In this document: positions 35,329-42,863 of the stretch, piece after piece
Position numbering within the stretch: position 1 is the first letter of the stretch
How the letters are laid out: every line of letters starts with the position of its first letter
DNA from: Bacteroidaceae bacterium
Lineage (GTDB): Bacteria; Bacteroidota; Bacteroidia; Bacteroidales; Bacteroidaceae
Assembly (NCBI GenBank): GCA_017615125.1
Contig: JAGAAS010000021.1
Span: 1 to 45,631 of the forward strand
Length of the DNA stretch: 45,631 bases
Reading direction: 5' to 3'
The notes under the pieces: model-generated
Seen by the model: the letters and a program-made list of their open reading frames with translations, nothing else
Told to the model about the DNA's origin: nothing
Database searches by the model: none
Program-made: the position numbers and the translations under genes

Positions 35329-35403
35329 GGTAGCGCCTACGGGATTCGAACCCGTGTGCCATGCGTGAGAGGCATGAATCCTAGACCCCTAGATGAAAGC
35401 GCC
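35328..35403 (-). tRNA. tRNA-Glu (CUC anticodon)
   Basis: The minus strand folds as a cloverleaf with acceptor GGCGCTT and AGGCGCT, anticodon loop CTCTCAC and T loop GGTTCGAATCC. The anticodon is CTC, for glutamate GAG codons. An ACCA end can be read from the sequence, so CCA may be encoded. Confidence 0.93.
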
Positions 35404-35434
35404 ATAGGTAAGGCTTTGCGCCTAATGTCTTTTG

Positions 35435-35521
35435 CGGAAGCTGGGGGATTCGAACCCCCGGTACAGTTACCCGTACGGCAGTTTAGCAAACTGCTGGTTT
35501 CAGCCACTCACCCAAACTTCC
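35435..35521 (-). tRNA. tRNA-Ser (GCU anticodon)
   Basis: The minus strand gives acceptor GGAAGTT with AGCTTCC, a long variable arm (about CCGTACGGGTAACTGTACC) and anticodon loop TTGCTAA. The anticodon is GCT, for serine AGC/AGU codons. It is 31 bp upstream of tRNA-Glu on the same strand. Confidence 0.94.
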
Positions 35522-35560
35522 AAACGGGAGTTATTAACCGTGTGCAACCTTTTTGCGGTG

Positions 35561-35568
35561 CAAATGTA
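35561..35568 (-). promoter_or_regulatory. Promoter -7 box for the tRNA-Ser/tRNA-Glu operon
   Basis: On the minus strand this reads TACATTTG, 39 bp before tRNA-Ser, with a CTTG about 20 bp upstream. Confidence 0.6.
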
Positions 35569-35671
35569 AGGCCGTTTTTTGTTGTTCACAAGTTTTTTCG
35601 GAAAAAAATTCATTTTTACTCCAAAAAAACAGGCAGACGCAACGGGAATGCCCCTATTCTCTGCCTTTTTG

Positions 35672-36031
35672 CTCGCTTAATCGTATCTTTAACCTACGGT
35701 TTTAGATACTCTCGCTCGGGAACCGAAGGAGCAGCGAGAAAAGAGATGAAAACGCAAAGCCTTTTTCTTCTCTTCCGAGTCGCGACTGAGGAAGAACGAA
35801 GTTCAATAAAAAGAAAAACAAGTTTTCCTTTTGTATTCCTCTCGCTTAATCGTATCTTTAACTCATTGTTTTAGATACTCACGCTCGGGAGAAAAAAATA
35901 AAAATCACTTTTTATTTTGTTCTCCTCTCGCTTAATCGTATCTTTAACTCATTGTTTTAGATACTCATGCTCGGGAGAAAAAATAAAAACCTCTTTTTAT
36001 TTTGTTCTCCTCTCGCTTAATCGTATCTTTG
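35672..36031 (+). repeat. Array of about 85-bp palindromic promoter-like repeats
   Basis: The phrase CTCGCTTAATCGTATCTTT begins at 35672, 35841, 35927 and 36012. The last two intervals are 86 and 85 bp; the first is 169 bp, about two units, so one unit in between has decayed. Each full unit reads TTATTTTG, TTCTCC, CTCGCTTAATCG, TATCTTTAAC, a short loop, GTTTTAGATA, GCTCGGGAGAA, AAAATAAAAA, so its two halves are imperfect inverted copies. The first half carries TTTG, 19 bp, TATCTTT. Only the last unit keeps TATCTTTG and drives the gene at 36059. With the tRNA promoter it fills the 537-bp gap 35522-36058. Confidence 0.85.
36001..36031 (+). promoter_or_regulatory. Promoter for the cupin-GNAT gene
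   Basis: TTTG at 36001-36004, a 19-bp spacer and TATCTTTG at 36024-36031. The leader to the ATG at 36059 would be about 20 bases. Confidence 0.75.
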
Positions 36032-36058
36032 TAGCCAGAGACAAGAAAACCATCAGGC

Positions 36059-37423
36059 ATGCAGAATCTACCACGCGGTTGCAGGCTCATACACTTCCCC
36101 AAAAACGCCGACGAACGGGGATGCCTTTCTTTCGCCGAGGGACAGAAGCACATTCCGTTCCCCATCGAGCGCGTATTCTGGATTTACGACGTTCCCGAGG
36201 GGCAGAAGCGCGGAGAACACAGCCACAACGAGTGCTCCGAAGTCATCGTGCCCGTTTCGGGCAGCTTCGATATGGAGGTAGACGACGGCATCCAGCAGGC
36301 AACCGTCCACATGGATTCGCCTGAGACAGGCATCCTCATCCCTCCCAGCGTGTGGTGCCGACTGCAGAACTTCGCGCCAGGAACGGTGTGCATCGTCTTT
36401 GCCTCACATCCTTACAATGCTTCGGGATATACTCACAACTACGACACATTCCGTCGTTCCGTCGTTCAAACCGTCCCTTACGACGCTTCCCGCACCGAGG
36501 AGTGGAACCGGCTGGTAGCCGATTCGAAGAATGCCACCTTCCTGCTCGACCGACGCTACATGGACTATCATGCAGATCGTTTCCGCGACTGCTCTCTCCT
36601 ATTTTATAAAAAAGGAACGCTCATCGCCGCCCTTCCTTCTAACTTTGTCGAAGAGGAAAAAGCCGTCTATTCGCACGCAGGGCTCACTTACGGAGGACTA
36701 ATCCTCTCTCCCGCTATTACTGCCGTCGAGGCGCTGGAGGTATTCAGCTGCGCTATCCATTATTTCCGCACGCGATTGGGAGCCAAGCGCTGGATCTACA
36801 AGCCCGTTCCCTACATCTATCACCGTCTTCCTGCTGAGGAGGACCTCTACGCGCTGTTCCTTTCGGGAGGCAAAATCCAGGCGAGAGCTGTCTCCTCCGT
36901 CGTTGACCAACAGCACCGGCTCCCTATGCGGAAACTACGCCAGAGAGGCATCAACAAGGCGGCGAAAGCACAAATCACCTTCTGCGAGTCAAGCAGCTAC
37001 GAACTTTTCTGGCCCATCCTCGCTGAAGTGTTGCAAACTAAGCACGGAAAAAGGCCCGTTCATACGTTGGAAGAAATCGAAAGGCTGCATGCCTCCTTCC
37101 CCGACAACATCCGCCTTTTCCTCGCGCAGAAAGATGGAACAACGCTTGCTGGCACCGTTGTGTATGAGACTGAGACTGTTGCGCATGCGCAATACATCGC
37201 TTCTTCGAAAGAAGGGACTGAAGTGGGCGCCCTCGACGGCCTTTTCGACTACCTCATCAACGAGAGGTACAGCGACAAGAAATGGTTCGACTTCGGCATC
37301 TCCACAGAGCAAGGCGGAACGTATCTCAACGAAGGGCTCGTCTTCCAAAAGGAAGGATTCGGCGCGCGTGCTGTCGTCTACGATCAATACGTTATAAATC
37401 TAACAGAGAGTTACGAAGAGTAA
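36059..37423 (+). CDS. FdtA-like cupin fused to a GNAT/FemAB-like acyltransferase
   Basis: Residues about 1-140 are a sugar 3,4-ketoisomerase type cupin (FdtA/QdtA, WxcM-like): RVFWIYDVPEGQKRGEHSHN with His54 and His56, SEVIVPVSGSFDMEVDDG, and the closing YNASGYTHNYDTF. Residues about 145-450 look like a FemAB/GNAT acyltransferase, with DRRYMDYHADRFRDCSLLFY, HAGLTYGGLIL, RWIYKPVPYIYHRLP and FDFGISTEQGGTYLNEGL. FdtA-type enzymes isomerise dTDP-4-keto-6-deoxyglucose on the way to amino sugars, and acyltransferases finish such sugars; the aminotransferase that would act between is not nearby. The substrate is therefore inference. The gene stands alone, with its own promoter and a terminator at 37439-37474. 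Confidence 0.8.
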   Translation: MQNLPRGCRLIHFPKNADERGCLSFAEGQKHIPFPIERVFWIYDVPEGQKRGEHSHNECSEVIVPVSGSFDMEVDDGIQQATVHMDSPETGILIPPSVWCRLQNFAPGTVCIVFASHPYNASGYTHNYDTFRRSVVQTVPYDASRTEEWNRLVADSKNATFLLDRRYMDYHADRFRDCSLLFYKKGTLIAALPSNFVEEEKAVYSHAGLTYGGLILSPAITAVEALEVFSCAIHYFRTRLGAKRWIYKPVPYIYHRLPAEEDLYALFLSGGKIQARAVSSVVDQQHRLPMRKLRQRGINKAAKAQITFCESSSYELFWPILAEVLQTKHGKRPVHTLEEIERLHASFPDNIRLFLAQKDGTTLAGTVVYETETVAHAQYIASSKEGTEVGALDGLFDYLINERYSDKKWFDFGISTEQGGTYLNEGLVFQKEGFGARAVVYDQYVINLTESYEE

Positions 37424-37438
37424 CACGTTACATAACAA

Positions 37439-37480
37439 AAGAAGGGCACCGACAAAAACGCCGTTGCCCTTCTTTCTTTT
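37439..37480. terminator. Terminator between convergent genes
   Basis: AAGAAGGGCA (37439-37448) pairs with TGCCCTTCTT (37465-37474), followed by TCTTTTT on the plus strand. On the minus strand the stem is followed by only a short T run, so its action there is less certain. Confidence 0.75.
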
Positions 37481-37494
37481 TCATGTTCCTTCAA

Positions 37495-37665
37495 TTAGAG
37501 TCTCTTCTTTCCGTAAAGGTAATGAACGACAATACCTATCCAACTGGTAGCAAGCAACAAAATCATAAAGATAATGCGCTCAATCAACGAATGATTTGAC
37601 TTCCAAATGTCAATACAACCCAGAATAGCAAGGACGACGCCTGCCCAATAGACAATCTGTGCCAT
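37495..37665 (-). CDS. Small membrane protein, 56 residues, PLDc_N-like
   Basis: This short gene reads MAQIVYWAGVVLAILGCIDI, a polar turn (WKSNHSLIER), then a second hydrophobic helix ending WIGIVVHYLYGKKRL. The last part resembles the phospholipase D N-terminal (PLDc_N) motif with an aromatic, Gly and a basic end. It would be a two-helix inner membrane protein of unknown role. It follows the pyruvate:ferredoxin oxidoreductase terminator by 32 bp on the same strand and has no clear promoter of its own, so it may rely on read-through. Confidence 0.65.
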   Translation of the reverse strand: MAQIVYWAGVVLAILGCIDIWKSNHSLIERIIFMILLLATSWIGIVVHYLYGKKRL

Positions 37666-37688
37666 AACAATCTATTTTATTAGTTATA

Positions 37689-37723
37689 CAAAAGAGAAAG
37701 CGGCAAGCACTATGCTGCCGCTT
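37689..37723 (-). terminator. Terminator of the pyruvate:ferredoxin oxidoreductase gene
   Basis: On the minus strand AAGCGGCA pairs with TGCCGCTT and runs into TCTCTTTTG. It begins 12 bp after the stop codon. Confidence 0.75.
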
Positions 37724-37734
37724 CCTCCGTTTCC

Positions 37735-40700
37735 TTATTCTTCCTGAGACCAATCCATCTTGCTCATGCGCACATAGCTGGCGTAACGTTTCTTGGCCAT
37801 TGCCTCTGCCGCATTGAACAGGTCTTGTGCTTCGTCGGGATACTGCTTGAAGACGCTCGCGTAGCGCACTTCACCCTTGAGGAAGTCCTGGAATCCCTCC
37901 CACTTAGGCTCTTTAGAGTCAAGCGTGAACGGATTCTTTCCTGCGGCTTCCAGTTCAGGATTGTAGCGCCACAGATGCCAATATCCGCAAGCTACTGCTT
38001 CGGCCTCCTCAGCCTGCGACTTACCCATACCTTTCTTCAGTCCGTGATTGATACACGGAGCATAGGCGATGATAAGCGAAGGTCCATGATAAGCCTCAGC
38101 TTCGCGGATAGCCTTGAGACATTGACTGTTGTCGGCACCCATTGCTACCTGAGCCACATACACATATCCGTAGGTAGTAGCAATCAGGCCAAGATCCTTC
38201 TTGCGCACGCGCTTTCCGCTGGCAGCAAACTTGGCAATAGCACCGAGAGGAGTTGCCTTCGACGACTGGCCTCCTGTGTTCGAATAGACTTCTGTGTCAA
38301 GGACAAGGATATTCACATCCTCGCCGCTGGCAATCACATGATCCAAACCGCCGTAGCCGATGTCGTAGCTGGCTCCATCGCCTCCGATAATCCATTGGCT
38401 GCGCTTTACCAGGTAGTCTTTCAGCTCATTCAATTTCTTGTTCGTCTCGCATCCGAGGGCAGCTTCCTTTTCAATCATCGGACGCAGAACCTCTGCCGCA
38501 GCTTTGCTGGCAGCTGAATCGTTCATGCCGTCAATCCAGGCTTGAGCTGCCTCCTTGTACTCGGCAGGCGTCTCCTCTTTGGCGATAGCACCTTCCAGAG
38601 CCGTTTTGATGCGGTTGCGAAGCTTCTTGTTTGCCAACTCCATACCCAAGCCATATTCGCAGAAGTCCTCGAAAAGGCTGTTTGCCCATGCGGGGCCTTG
38701 TCCCTTCTCGTTGACAGTATAAGGAGTGGAAGGAATAGAGCCGGAATAGATGGAAGAGCAGCCCGTAGCGTTCGACGCCATCATTCTGTCACCGAAGAGC
38801 TGACTAATCAGTTTCACATAAGGCGTTTCGCCACATCCCGAGCAAGCACCCGAGAACTCAAAGAGAGGCGTAGCAAACTGACTGTTCTTGGGCGACTGCT
38901 TAATGTCGACAAGGTCTTGCTTTGTCTTCACATTAGCTACCAGCCAATCCCAGTTAGCAGCCTCGCCAAGCTGTTCCTCCAGAGGAACCATCGTGAGCGC
39001 GCTGCCTGTAGCAGGCTTTCCAGGACAAACGTCGGCGCAGTTGCCGCAGCCCAAGCAGTCCATTACGCCCACCTGAATACGGAAGTGCATTCCCTTCATG
39101 GCTGCAGGCGCTTTCAGCTCCAACGTGGTAGCATCGAAGCCGGCTTTCTCCTTTTCGTCAAGAACAAACGGACGAATGCAAGCATGAGGACAAACAAACG
39201 CACACTTGTTACATTGGATACAGTTGTCAGCATTCCATACCGGCACGAACGTGCCTACACCACGCTTCTCGTAAGCAGCCGTACCCGAAGGCCACGTACC
39301 GTCGACACTCTCCTTGAAAGCGCTGACTGGCAGCAAGTCACCATCCTGTGCATTGATAGGACGTACCACATCGTGAACGAAAGCTGGATCGTTGTGCACG
39401 GGTTCTGCAGGCTCGGCAAGCGAAGCCCATGCAGGGTCCACAACCAGTTCCTTGTATTCGCCGCCGCGATCTACCGCCATATTGTTCTTATCGACGATAT
39501 CCTGACCCTTCTTTCCGTAGCTCTTGACGATAAACTTCTTCATCTGCTCTACGGCAAGCTCCACGGGGATAACTCCCGTGATGCGGAAGAAGGCGCTCTG
39601 CAGGATGGTATTCGTACGGTTGCCGAGCCCTATCTCCTGCGCAATCTTCGTTGCATTGATGTAATATACCTTTATATTATTCTTCGCGAAGTATCTCTTT
39701 ACCTTCACGGGCAGGTTGGCAGCCAGCTCGTCGCCTTCCCAGATGGTGTTGAGCAGGAATGTTCCTCCTGGCTGCAAGCCGCGCGTGACGTCATACATGT
39801 GCAGATAAGCCTGCACGTGACAAGCTACGAAGTTGGGCGTATTTACCAGATAGGTGCTGCGGATGGGAGTATCGCCGAAGCGCAGGTGCGAGCAAGTGAA
39901 ACCTCCCGATTTCTTCGAGTCGTAGGAGAAGTAAGCCTGGCAATGCTTGTCGGTGTTGTCGCCGATAATCTTCACGGAGTTCTTATTGGCACCTACCGTA
40001 CCGTCGGCACCCAACCCGTAGAACTTAGCTTCGAACATGCCCTCTCCTCCGAGCGCCATTTCCTCACGCTTGGGAAGCGACGTGAAGGTAACGTCATCTA
40101 CAATACCGATAGTGAAGTCGTTCTTCGGCGTAGGCAACTCGAGGTTGTCGTAAACGGAAAGAATCTGCGCGGGGGTGGTGTCGTGAGAGCCAAGTCCGTA
40201 ACGTCCGCCTACGATAGTCAGGCCTTGACGTGTCTTGAGCGCCTCCACAACATCCATATACAAAGGTTGTCCCAAAGCTCCGGGCTCTTTCGTACGATCG
40301 AGCACGGCAATGCGCTTTACCGTATTGGGAAGAACATCCAGCAGGTACTTCACGCTGAAGGGACGATAGAGATGAACGGCAATCATGCCCACCTTCTTGC
40401 CCTGCGCACGCAGATAGTCAACCACCTCGCGGTTTGCTTCGTTGACAGAGCCCATGCTGATAACGATATGCTCTGCTTCGGGGTCTCCGTAGTAGTTGAA
40501 AGGCTTGTAGTCGCGTCCTGTCAGCTCGTTGATCTTCTGCATGTAGTCGTTCACGATGTCGGGAACAGCGTCGTAGTAGGGATTGCAAACCTCGCGGTGC
40601 GTGAAGAAGGTATCGGGATTCTCAGCCATTCCGCGCATCACGGGATGCTCGGGGTTGAGCGCGCGGGCGCGGAACTCTGCCAAAGCCTGCTGGTCGATGA

Positions 40701-41286
40701 GGGGAGCCAAGTCCTCGTTGTCGAGACGCTCGATCTTCTGTATCTCGTGCGAGGTACGGAATCCGTCGAAGAAGTTCACAAAGGGCACGCGGCTCTTGAT
40801 GGTTGCCAGATGGGCAACTCCTGCCAAGTCCATCACCTCCTGCACGGAGCCTTCAGCCAGCATTGCGAAGCCTGTCTGACGGGTCGACATCACGTCCTGA
40901 TGGTCGCCGAAGATACACAAGCTATGCGAAGCCAGCGTGCGGGCGCTTACGTGGAACACGCAGGGAAGCAGCTCGCCGGCAATCTTGTACATGTTGGGAA
41001 TCATCAGCAGCAAGCCCTGACTGGCTGTGTACGTCGTCGTCAGCGCGCCAGCCTGCAGCGAGCCGTGAACAGCGCCTGCAGCGCCAGCCTCCGACTGCAT
41101 TTCCTCCACGAAGACAGTCTCGCCGAAGATGTTCTTCCGTCCGGCTGCAGCCCATTCGTCTACGTGCTCGGCCATTGTCGACGAAGGAGTAATAGGATAG
41201 ATAGCTGCTACTTCGGTAAACATATACGAGATATGTGCAGCAGCTTCGTTTCCATCACAAGTGATAAATTTTTTCTTTCTTTCCAT
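37735..41286 (-). CDS. nifJ: Pyruvate:ferredoxin (flavodoxin) oxidoreductase
   Basis: This 1183-residue protein is the single-chain fused form of the enzyme that oxidises pyruvate to acetyl-CoA and CO2 and reduces ferredoxin or flavodoxin. The N-terminal part (TCDGNEAAAHISYMFTEVAAIYPITPSSTMAE) is the pyrimidine-binding domain. Two 4Fe-4S sites are present: CIQCNKCAFVCPHAC near 687-701 and CLGCGNCADVCPG near 741-753. The thiamine diphosphate domain follows, with ACSGCGETPYVKLISQLFGDRM and GGDGASYDIGYGGLDHVIASGEDVNILVLDTEVYSNTGGQ split over about 820-1010. It is typical of anaerobes. No TAnnTTTG promoter was found directly upstream. Confidence 0.96.
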   Translation of the reverse strand: MERKKKFITCDGNEAAAHISYMFTEVAAIYPITPSSTMAEHVDEWAAAGRKNIFGETVFVEEMQSEAGAAGAVHGSLQAGALTTTYTASQGLLLMIPNMYKIAGELLPCVFHVSARTLASHSLCIFGDHQDVMSTRQTGFAMLAEGSVQEVMDLAGVAHLATIKSRVPFVNFFDGFRTSHEIQKIERLDNEDLAPLIDQQALAEFRARALNPEHPVMRGMAENPDTFFTHREVCNPYYDAVPDIVNDYMQKINELTGRDYKPFNYYGDPEAEHIVISMGSVNEANREVVDYLRAQGKKVGMIAVHLYRPFSVKYLLDVLPNTVKRIAVLDRTKEPGALGQPLYMDVVEALKTRQGLTIVGGRYGLGSHDTTPAQILSVYDNLELPTPKNDFTIGIVDDVTFTSLPKREEMALGGEGMFEAKFYGLGADGTVGANKNSVKIIGDNTDKHCQAYFSYDSKKSGGFTCSHLRFGDTPIRSTYLVNTPNFVACHVQAYLHMYDVTRGLQPGGTFLLNTIWEGDELAANLPVKVKRYFAKNNIKVYYINATKIAQEIGLGNRTNTILQSAFFRITGVIPVELAVEQMKKFIVKSYGKKGQDIVDKNNMAVDRGGEYKELVVDPAWASLAEPAEPVHNDPAFVHDVVRPINAQDGDLLPVSAFKESVDGTWPSGTAAYEKRGVGTFVPVWNADNCIQCNKCAFVCPHACIRPFVLDEKEKAGFDATTLELKAPAAMKGMHFRIQVGVMDCLGCGNCADVCPGKPATGSALTMVPLEEQLGEAANWDWLVANVKTKQDLVDIKQSPKNSQFATPLFEFSGACSGCGETPYVKLISQLFGDRMMASNATGCSSIYSGSIPSTPYTVNEKGQGPAWANSLFEDFCEYGLGMELANKKLRNRIKTALEGAIAKEETPAEYKEAAQAWIDGMNDSAASKAAAEVLRPMIEKEAALGCETNKKLNELKDYLVKRSQWIIGGDGASYDIGYGGLDHVIASGEDVNILVLDTEVYSNTGGQSSKATPLGAIAKFAASGKRVRKKDLGLIATTYGYVYVAQVAMGADNSQCLKAIREAEAYHGPSLIIAYAPCINHGLKKGMGKSQAEEAEAVACGYWHLWRYNPELEAAGKNPFTLDSKEPKWEGFQDFLKGEVRYASVFKQYPDEAQDLFNAAEAMAKKRYASYVRMSKMDWSQEE

Positions 41287-41361
41287 TGTTGTCTGTAATA
41301 TGAATAATTCTTATGTCGATATTCGTAATAATTCGTTCTGAAGAAGACTTCCTGGGGTATT

Positions 41362-42540
41362 CTAATATAGGAAGCCGAAGAGCCAGAGGGGAATGGCGTG
41401 ATCGTGGCCTTTCTCCTTCCGCCTGATAGCATACCAGACGCCTGGCGCAACGCGCGCGGGCAGCGAGTCAACACACACGCGGAAGCGGTGCTCGTTGTCC
41501 ACGATATACAATCCTTCCCTGTCGCCCTTGTTAACCACATGATCCTTCCAAAGCGAGTTGACAAGGAAAATCTCCAGTATCTCCTGCTCGTCGGCCTTCG
41601 CGGGATAGATGCTGTAGGCGAGGTTCGGATTGTGGAGCATCACCTTAGCGGGTTTCTTCGGGAAGTCGTCGCCGCAGCGGTAAACCAGGTTGATGAGCCT
41701 TGCGTCGGCAAGGTATTTGATGTAGTTCATCACCGTCGCGCGCGACAAGTCTATCTCCTTTGCCAGGTTGCTGACGTTGGGAGCCGACGAGCCGTTGACG
41801 GCAAGCAGGTAGAAGAGCTTCTTGATCTTCGCCAAGTACTTCAGCTCTATCTGCTGAATGAGCAGGATGTCCACCTCGGTCATCATGTTCATCGTCTTCA
41901 GCAGGTTCTCGGCGAAGTTGCGCTTCTCGAGGAAGAAGGGATAGAAGCCGTGATGCAGATAGTCCTGGAAGTAGTCGAGCGGCTTCACCGTAGGAAGGAT
42001 GCGCCGCACGAGGTCCTCGTGGTGATGCAGGATGTCGTCGAGCGAGTAGACGGGGAAATGGGTGCCGGCACGCAGGTTAAGGAACTCACGGAACGAGAAC
42101 CCTCGCAGGTTGTAGGGCGTGACGATGCCGTTGAGAACGGGGTTCTGCTCCTTCAGGCGCATCACGCTCGAGCCGGTGAAGACAATTTTCAGCTTCGGGA
42201 ACCGCTCGTAGCACGTGCGCAGCTGCTCGCTCCAGCCGGGAATCTTGAACACCTGGTCCACCAGCAGCGTCTTCCCCCCGCGGCGCACGAAGTCCTCGGC
42301 AAAGTCGACAAGCGAATGTCCCTGGAAATAGAAGTTGTTCATGTTGATGTAAAGGCACGAACGGTCCTTCTGGTGGTACTCCTGCGCATACTGGATAAGG
42401 AATGTGGTCTTCCCCACTCCGCGCGTACCTTTGATTCCTATCAGCCGGTCGTCCCAGTTGATTTCGTCCATCAGGTTACGACGGACGGGCGCATCGGTAT
42501 GCGTCAGGAGGTACTCGTGAGTCTTGTAGAAAGCTTCCAT
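41362..42540 (-). CDS. AAA family ATPase with DUF4143
   Basis: This 392-residue protein has a Walker A at 38-45 (GTRGVGKT), LLVDQVFKIPGWSEQLRTCYERFPKLKIVFTGSSVMRL for Walker B and sensor 1 around 92-130, and a C-terminal DUF4143 domain with VSNLAKEIDLSRATVMNYIKYLADARLINLVYR near 265-300, which includes a winged-helix-like part. Members are common in Bacteroidales, of unclear function, often suspected of links to defence or mobile DNA. It stands alone; the gap of 75 bp to the pyruvate enzyme gene has no terminator that I see. Confidence 0.88.
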   Translation of the reverse strand: MEAFYKTHEYLLTHTDAPVRRNLMDEINWDDRLIGIKGTRGVGKTTFLIQYAQEYHQKDRSCLYINMNNFYFQGHSLVDFAEDFVRRGGKTLLVDQVFKIPGWSEQLRTCYERFPKLKIVFTGSSVMRLKEQNPVLNGIVTPYNLRGFSFREFLNLRAGTHFPVYSLDDILHHHEDLVRRILPTVKPLDYFQDYLHHGFYPFFLEKRNFAENLLKTMNMMTEVDILLIQQIELKYLAKIKKLFYLLAVNGSSAPNVSNLAKEIDLSRATVMNYIKYLADARLINLVYRCGDDFPKKPAKVMLHNPNLAYSIYPAKADEQEILEIFLVNSLWKDHVVNKGDREGLYIVDNEHRFRVCVDSLPARVAPGVWYAIRRKEKGHDHAIPLWLFGFLY

Positions 42541-42564
42541 TTCCTAAAAGTCCATATTTCGGTG

Positions 42565-42572
42565 CGAAATTA
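42565..42572 (-). promoter_or_regulatory. Probable promoter -7 box for the DUF4143 ATPase gene
   Basis: On the minus strand this reads TAATTTCG, one mismatch to TAnnTTTG, with TTTG 20 bp upstream. Confidence 0.45.
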
Positions 42573-42721
42573 GTGAAAAGATTTCTTTTTTGCAAACCCG
42601 ACTTGACAAAATTTGAAACTTTTTTTGCCGTTATCATTGACAACTATCAGTTTTTCGACGCCGAGCGAGGCAAATGCGTTATCTGCAGAGACTTCCGAGC
42701 GGGGGTTTTTAGGGGAGGGGG

Positions 42722-42787
42722 TTTATCAACGCGTTGATAAAGGTGTCTCAACGCGTTGATAAAGGTGTCCCAACGCGTTGATAAACC
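42722..42787. repeat. Triplicate 22-bp repeat with palindromic core
   Basis: CAACGCGTTGATAAA begins at 42727, 42749 and 42771, an exact 22-bp period, with GGTGTC spacers. The first copy is a full 20-bp palindrome, TTTATCAACGCGTTGATAAA. Three perfect CAACGCGTTG palindromes one to two helical turns apart look like an array of operator-type sites. The rest of the 323-bp gap (42541-42863) shows no gene. Confidence 0.85.
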
Positions 42788-42863
42788 CACGAAGTCAAAG
42801 AAAAAAACTTTATGGAAAAGGAATAAGGTTGCAACGAGTACCTTCGGCACTCAACGGAGAGAC

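Noticed and set aside
38542-41298. 918-codon open frame on the plus strand
   Set aside because: It lies entirely antisense to the pyruvate:ferredoxin oxidoreductase gene, has no recognisable domain and follows from the codon bias of that gene.
41398-42573. 391-codon plus-strand open frame
   Set aside because: It is antisense to the DUF4143 ATPase, whose Walker A and DUF4143 motifs are clear.
42722-42787. Possible CRISPR array
   Set aside because: There are only three units, spacers are identical 6-7-bp sequences, and no cas gene is near.
42647-42850. 67-codon minus-strand open frame
   Set aside because: Most of it is a translation of the triplicate palindromic repeat.
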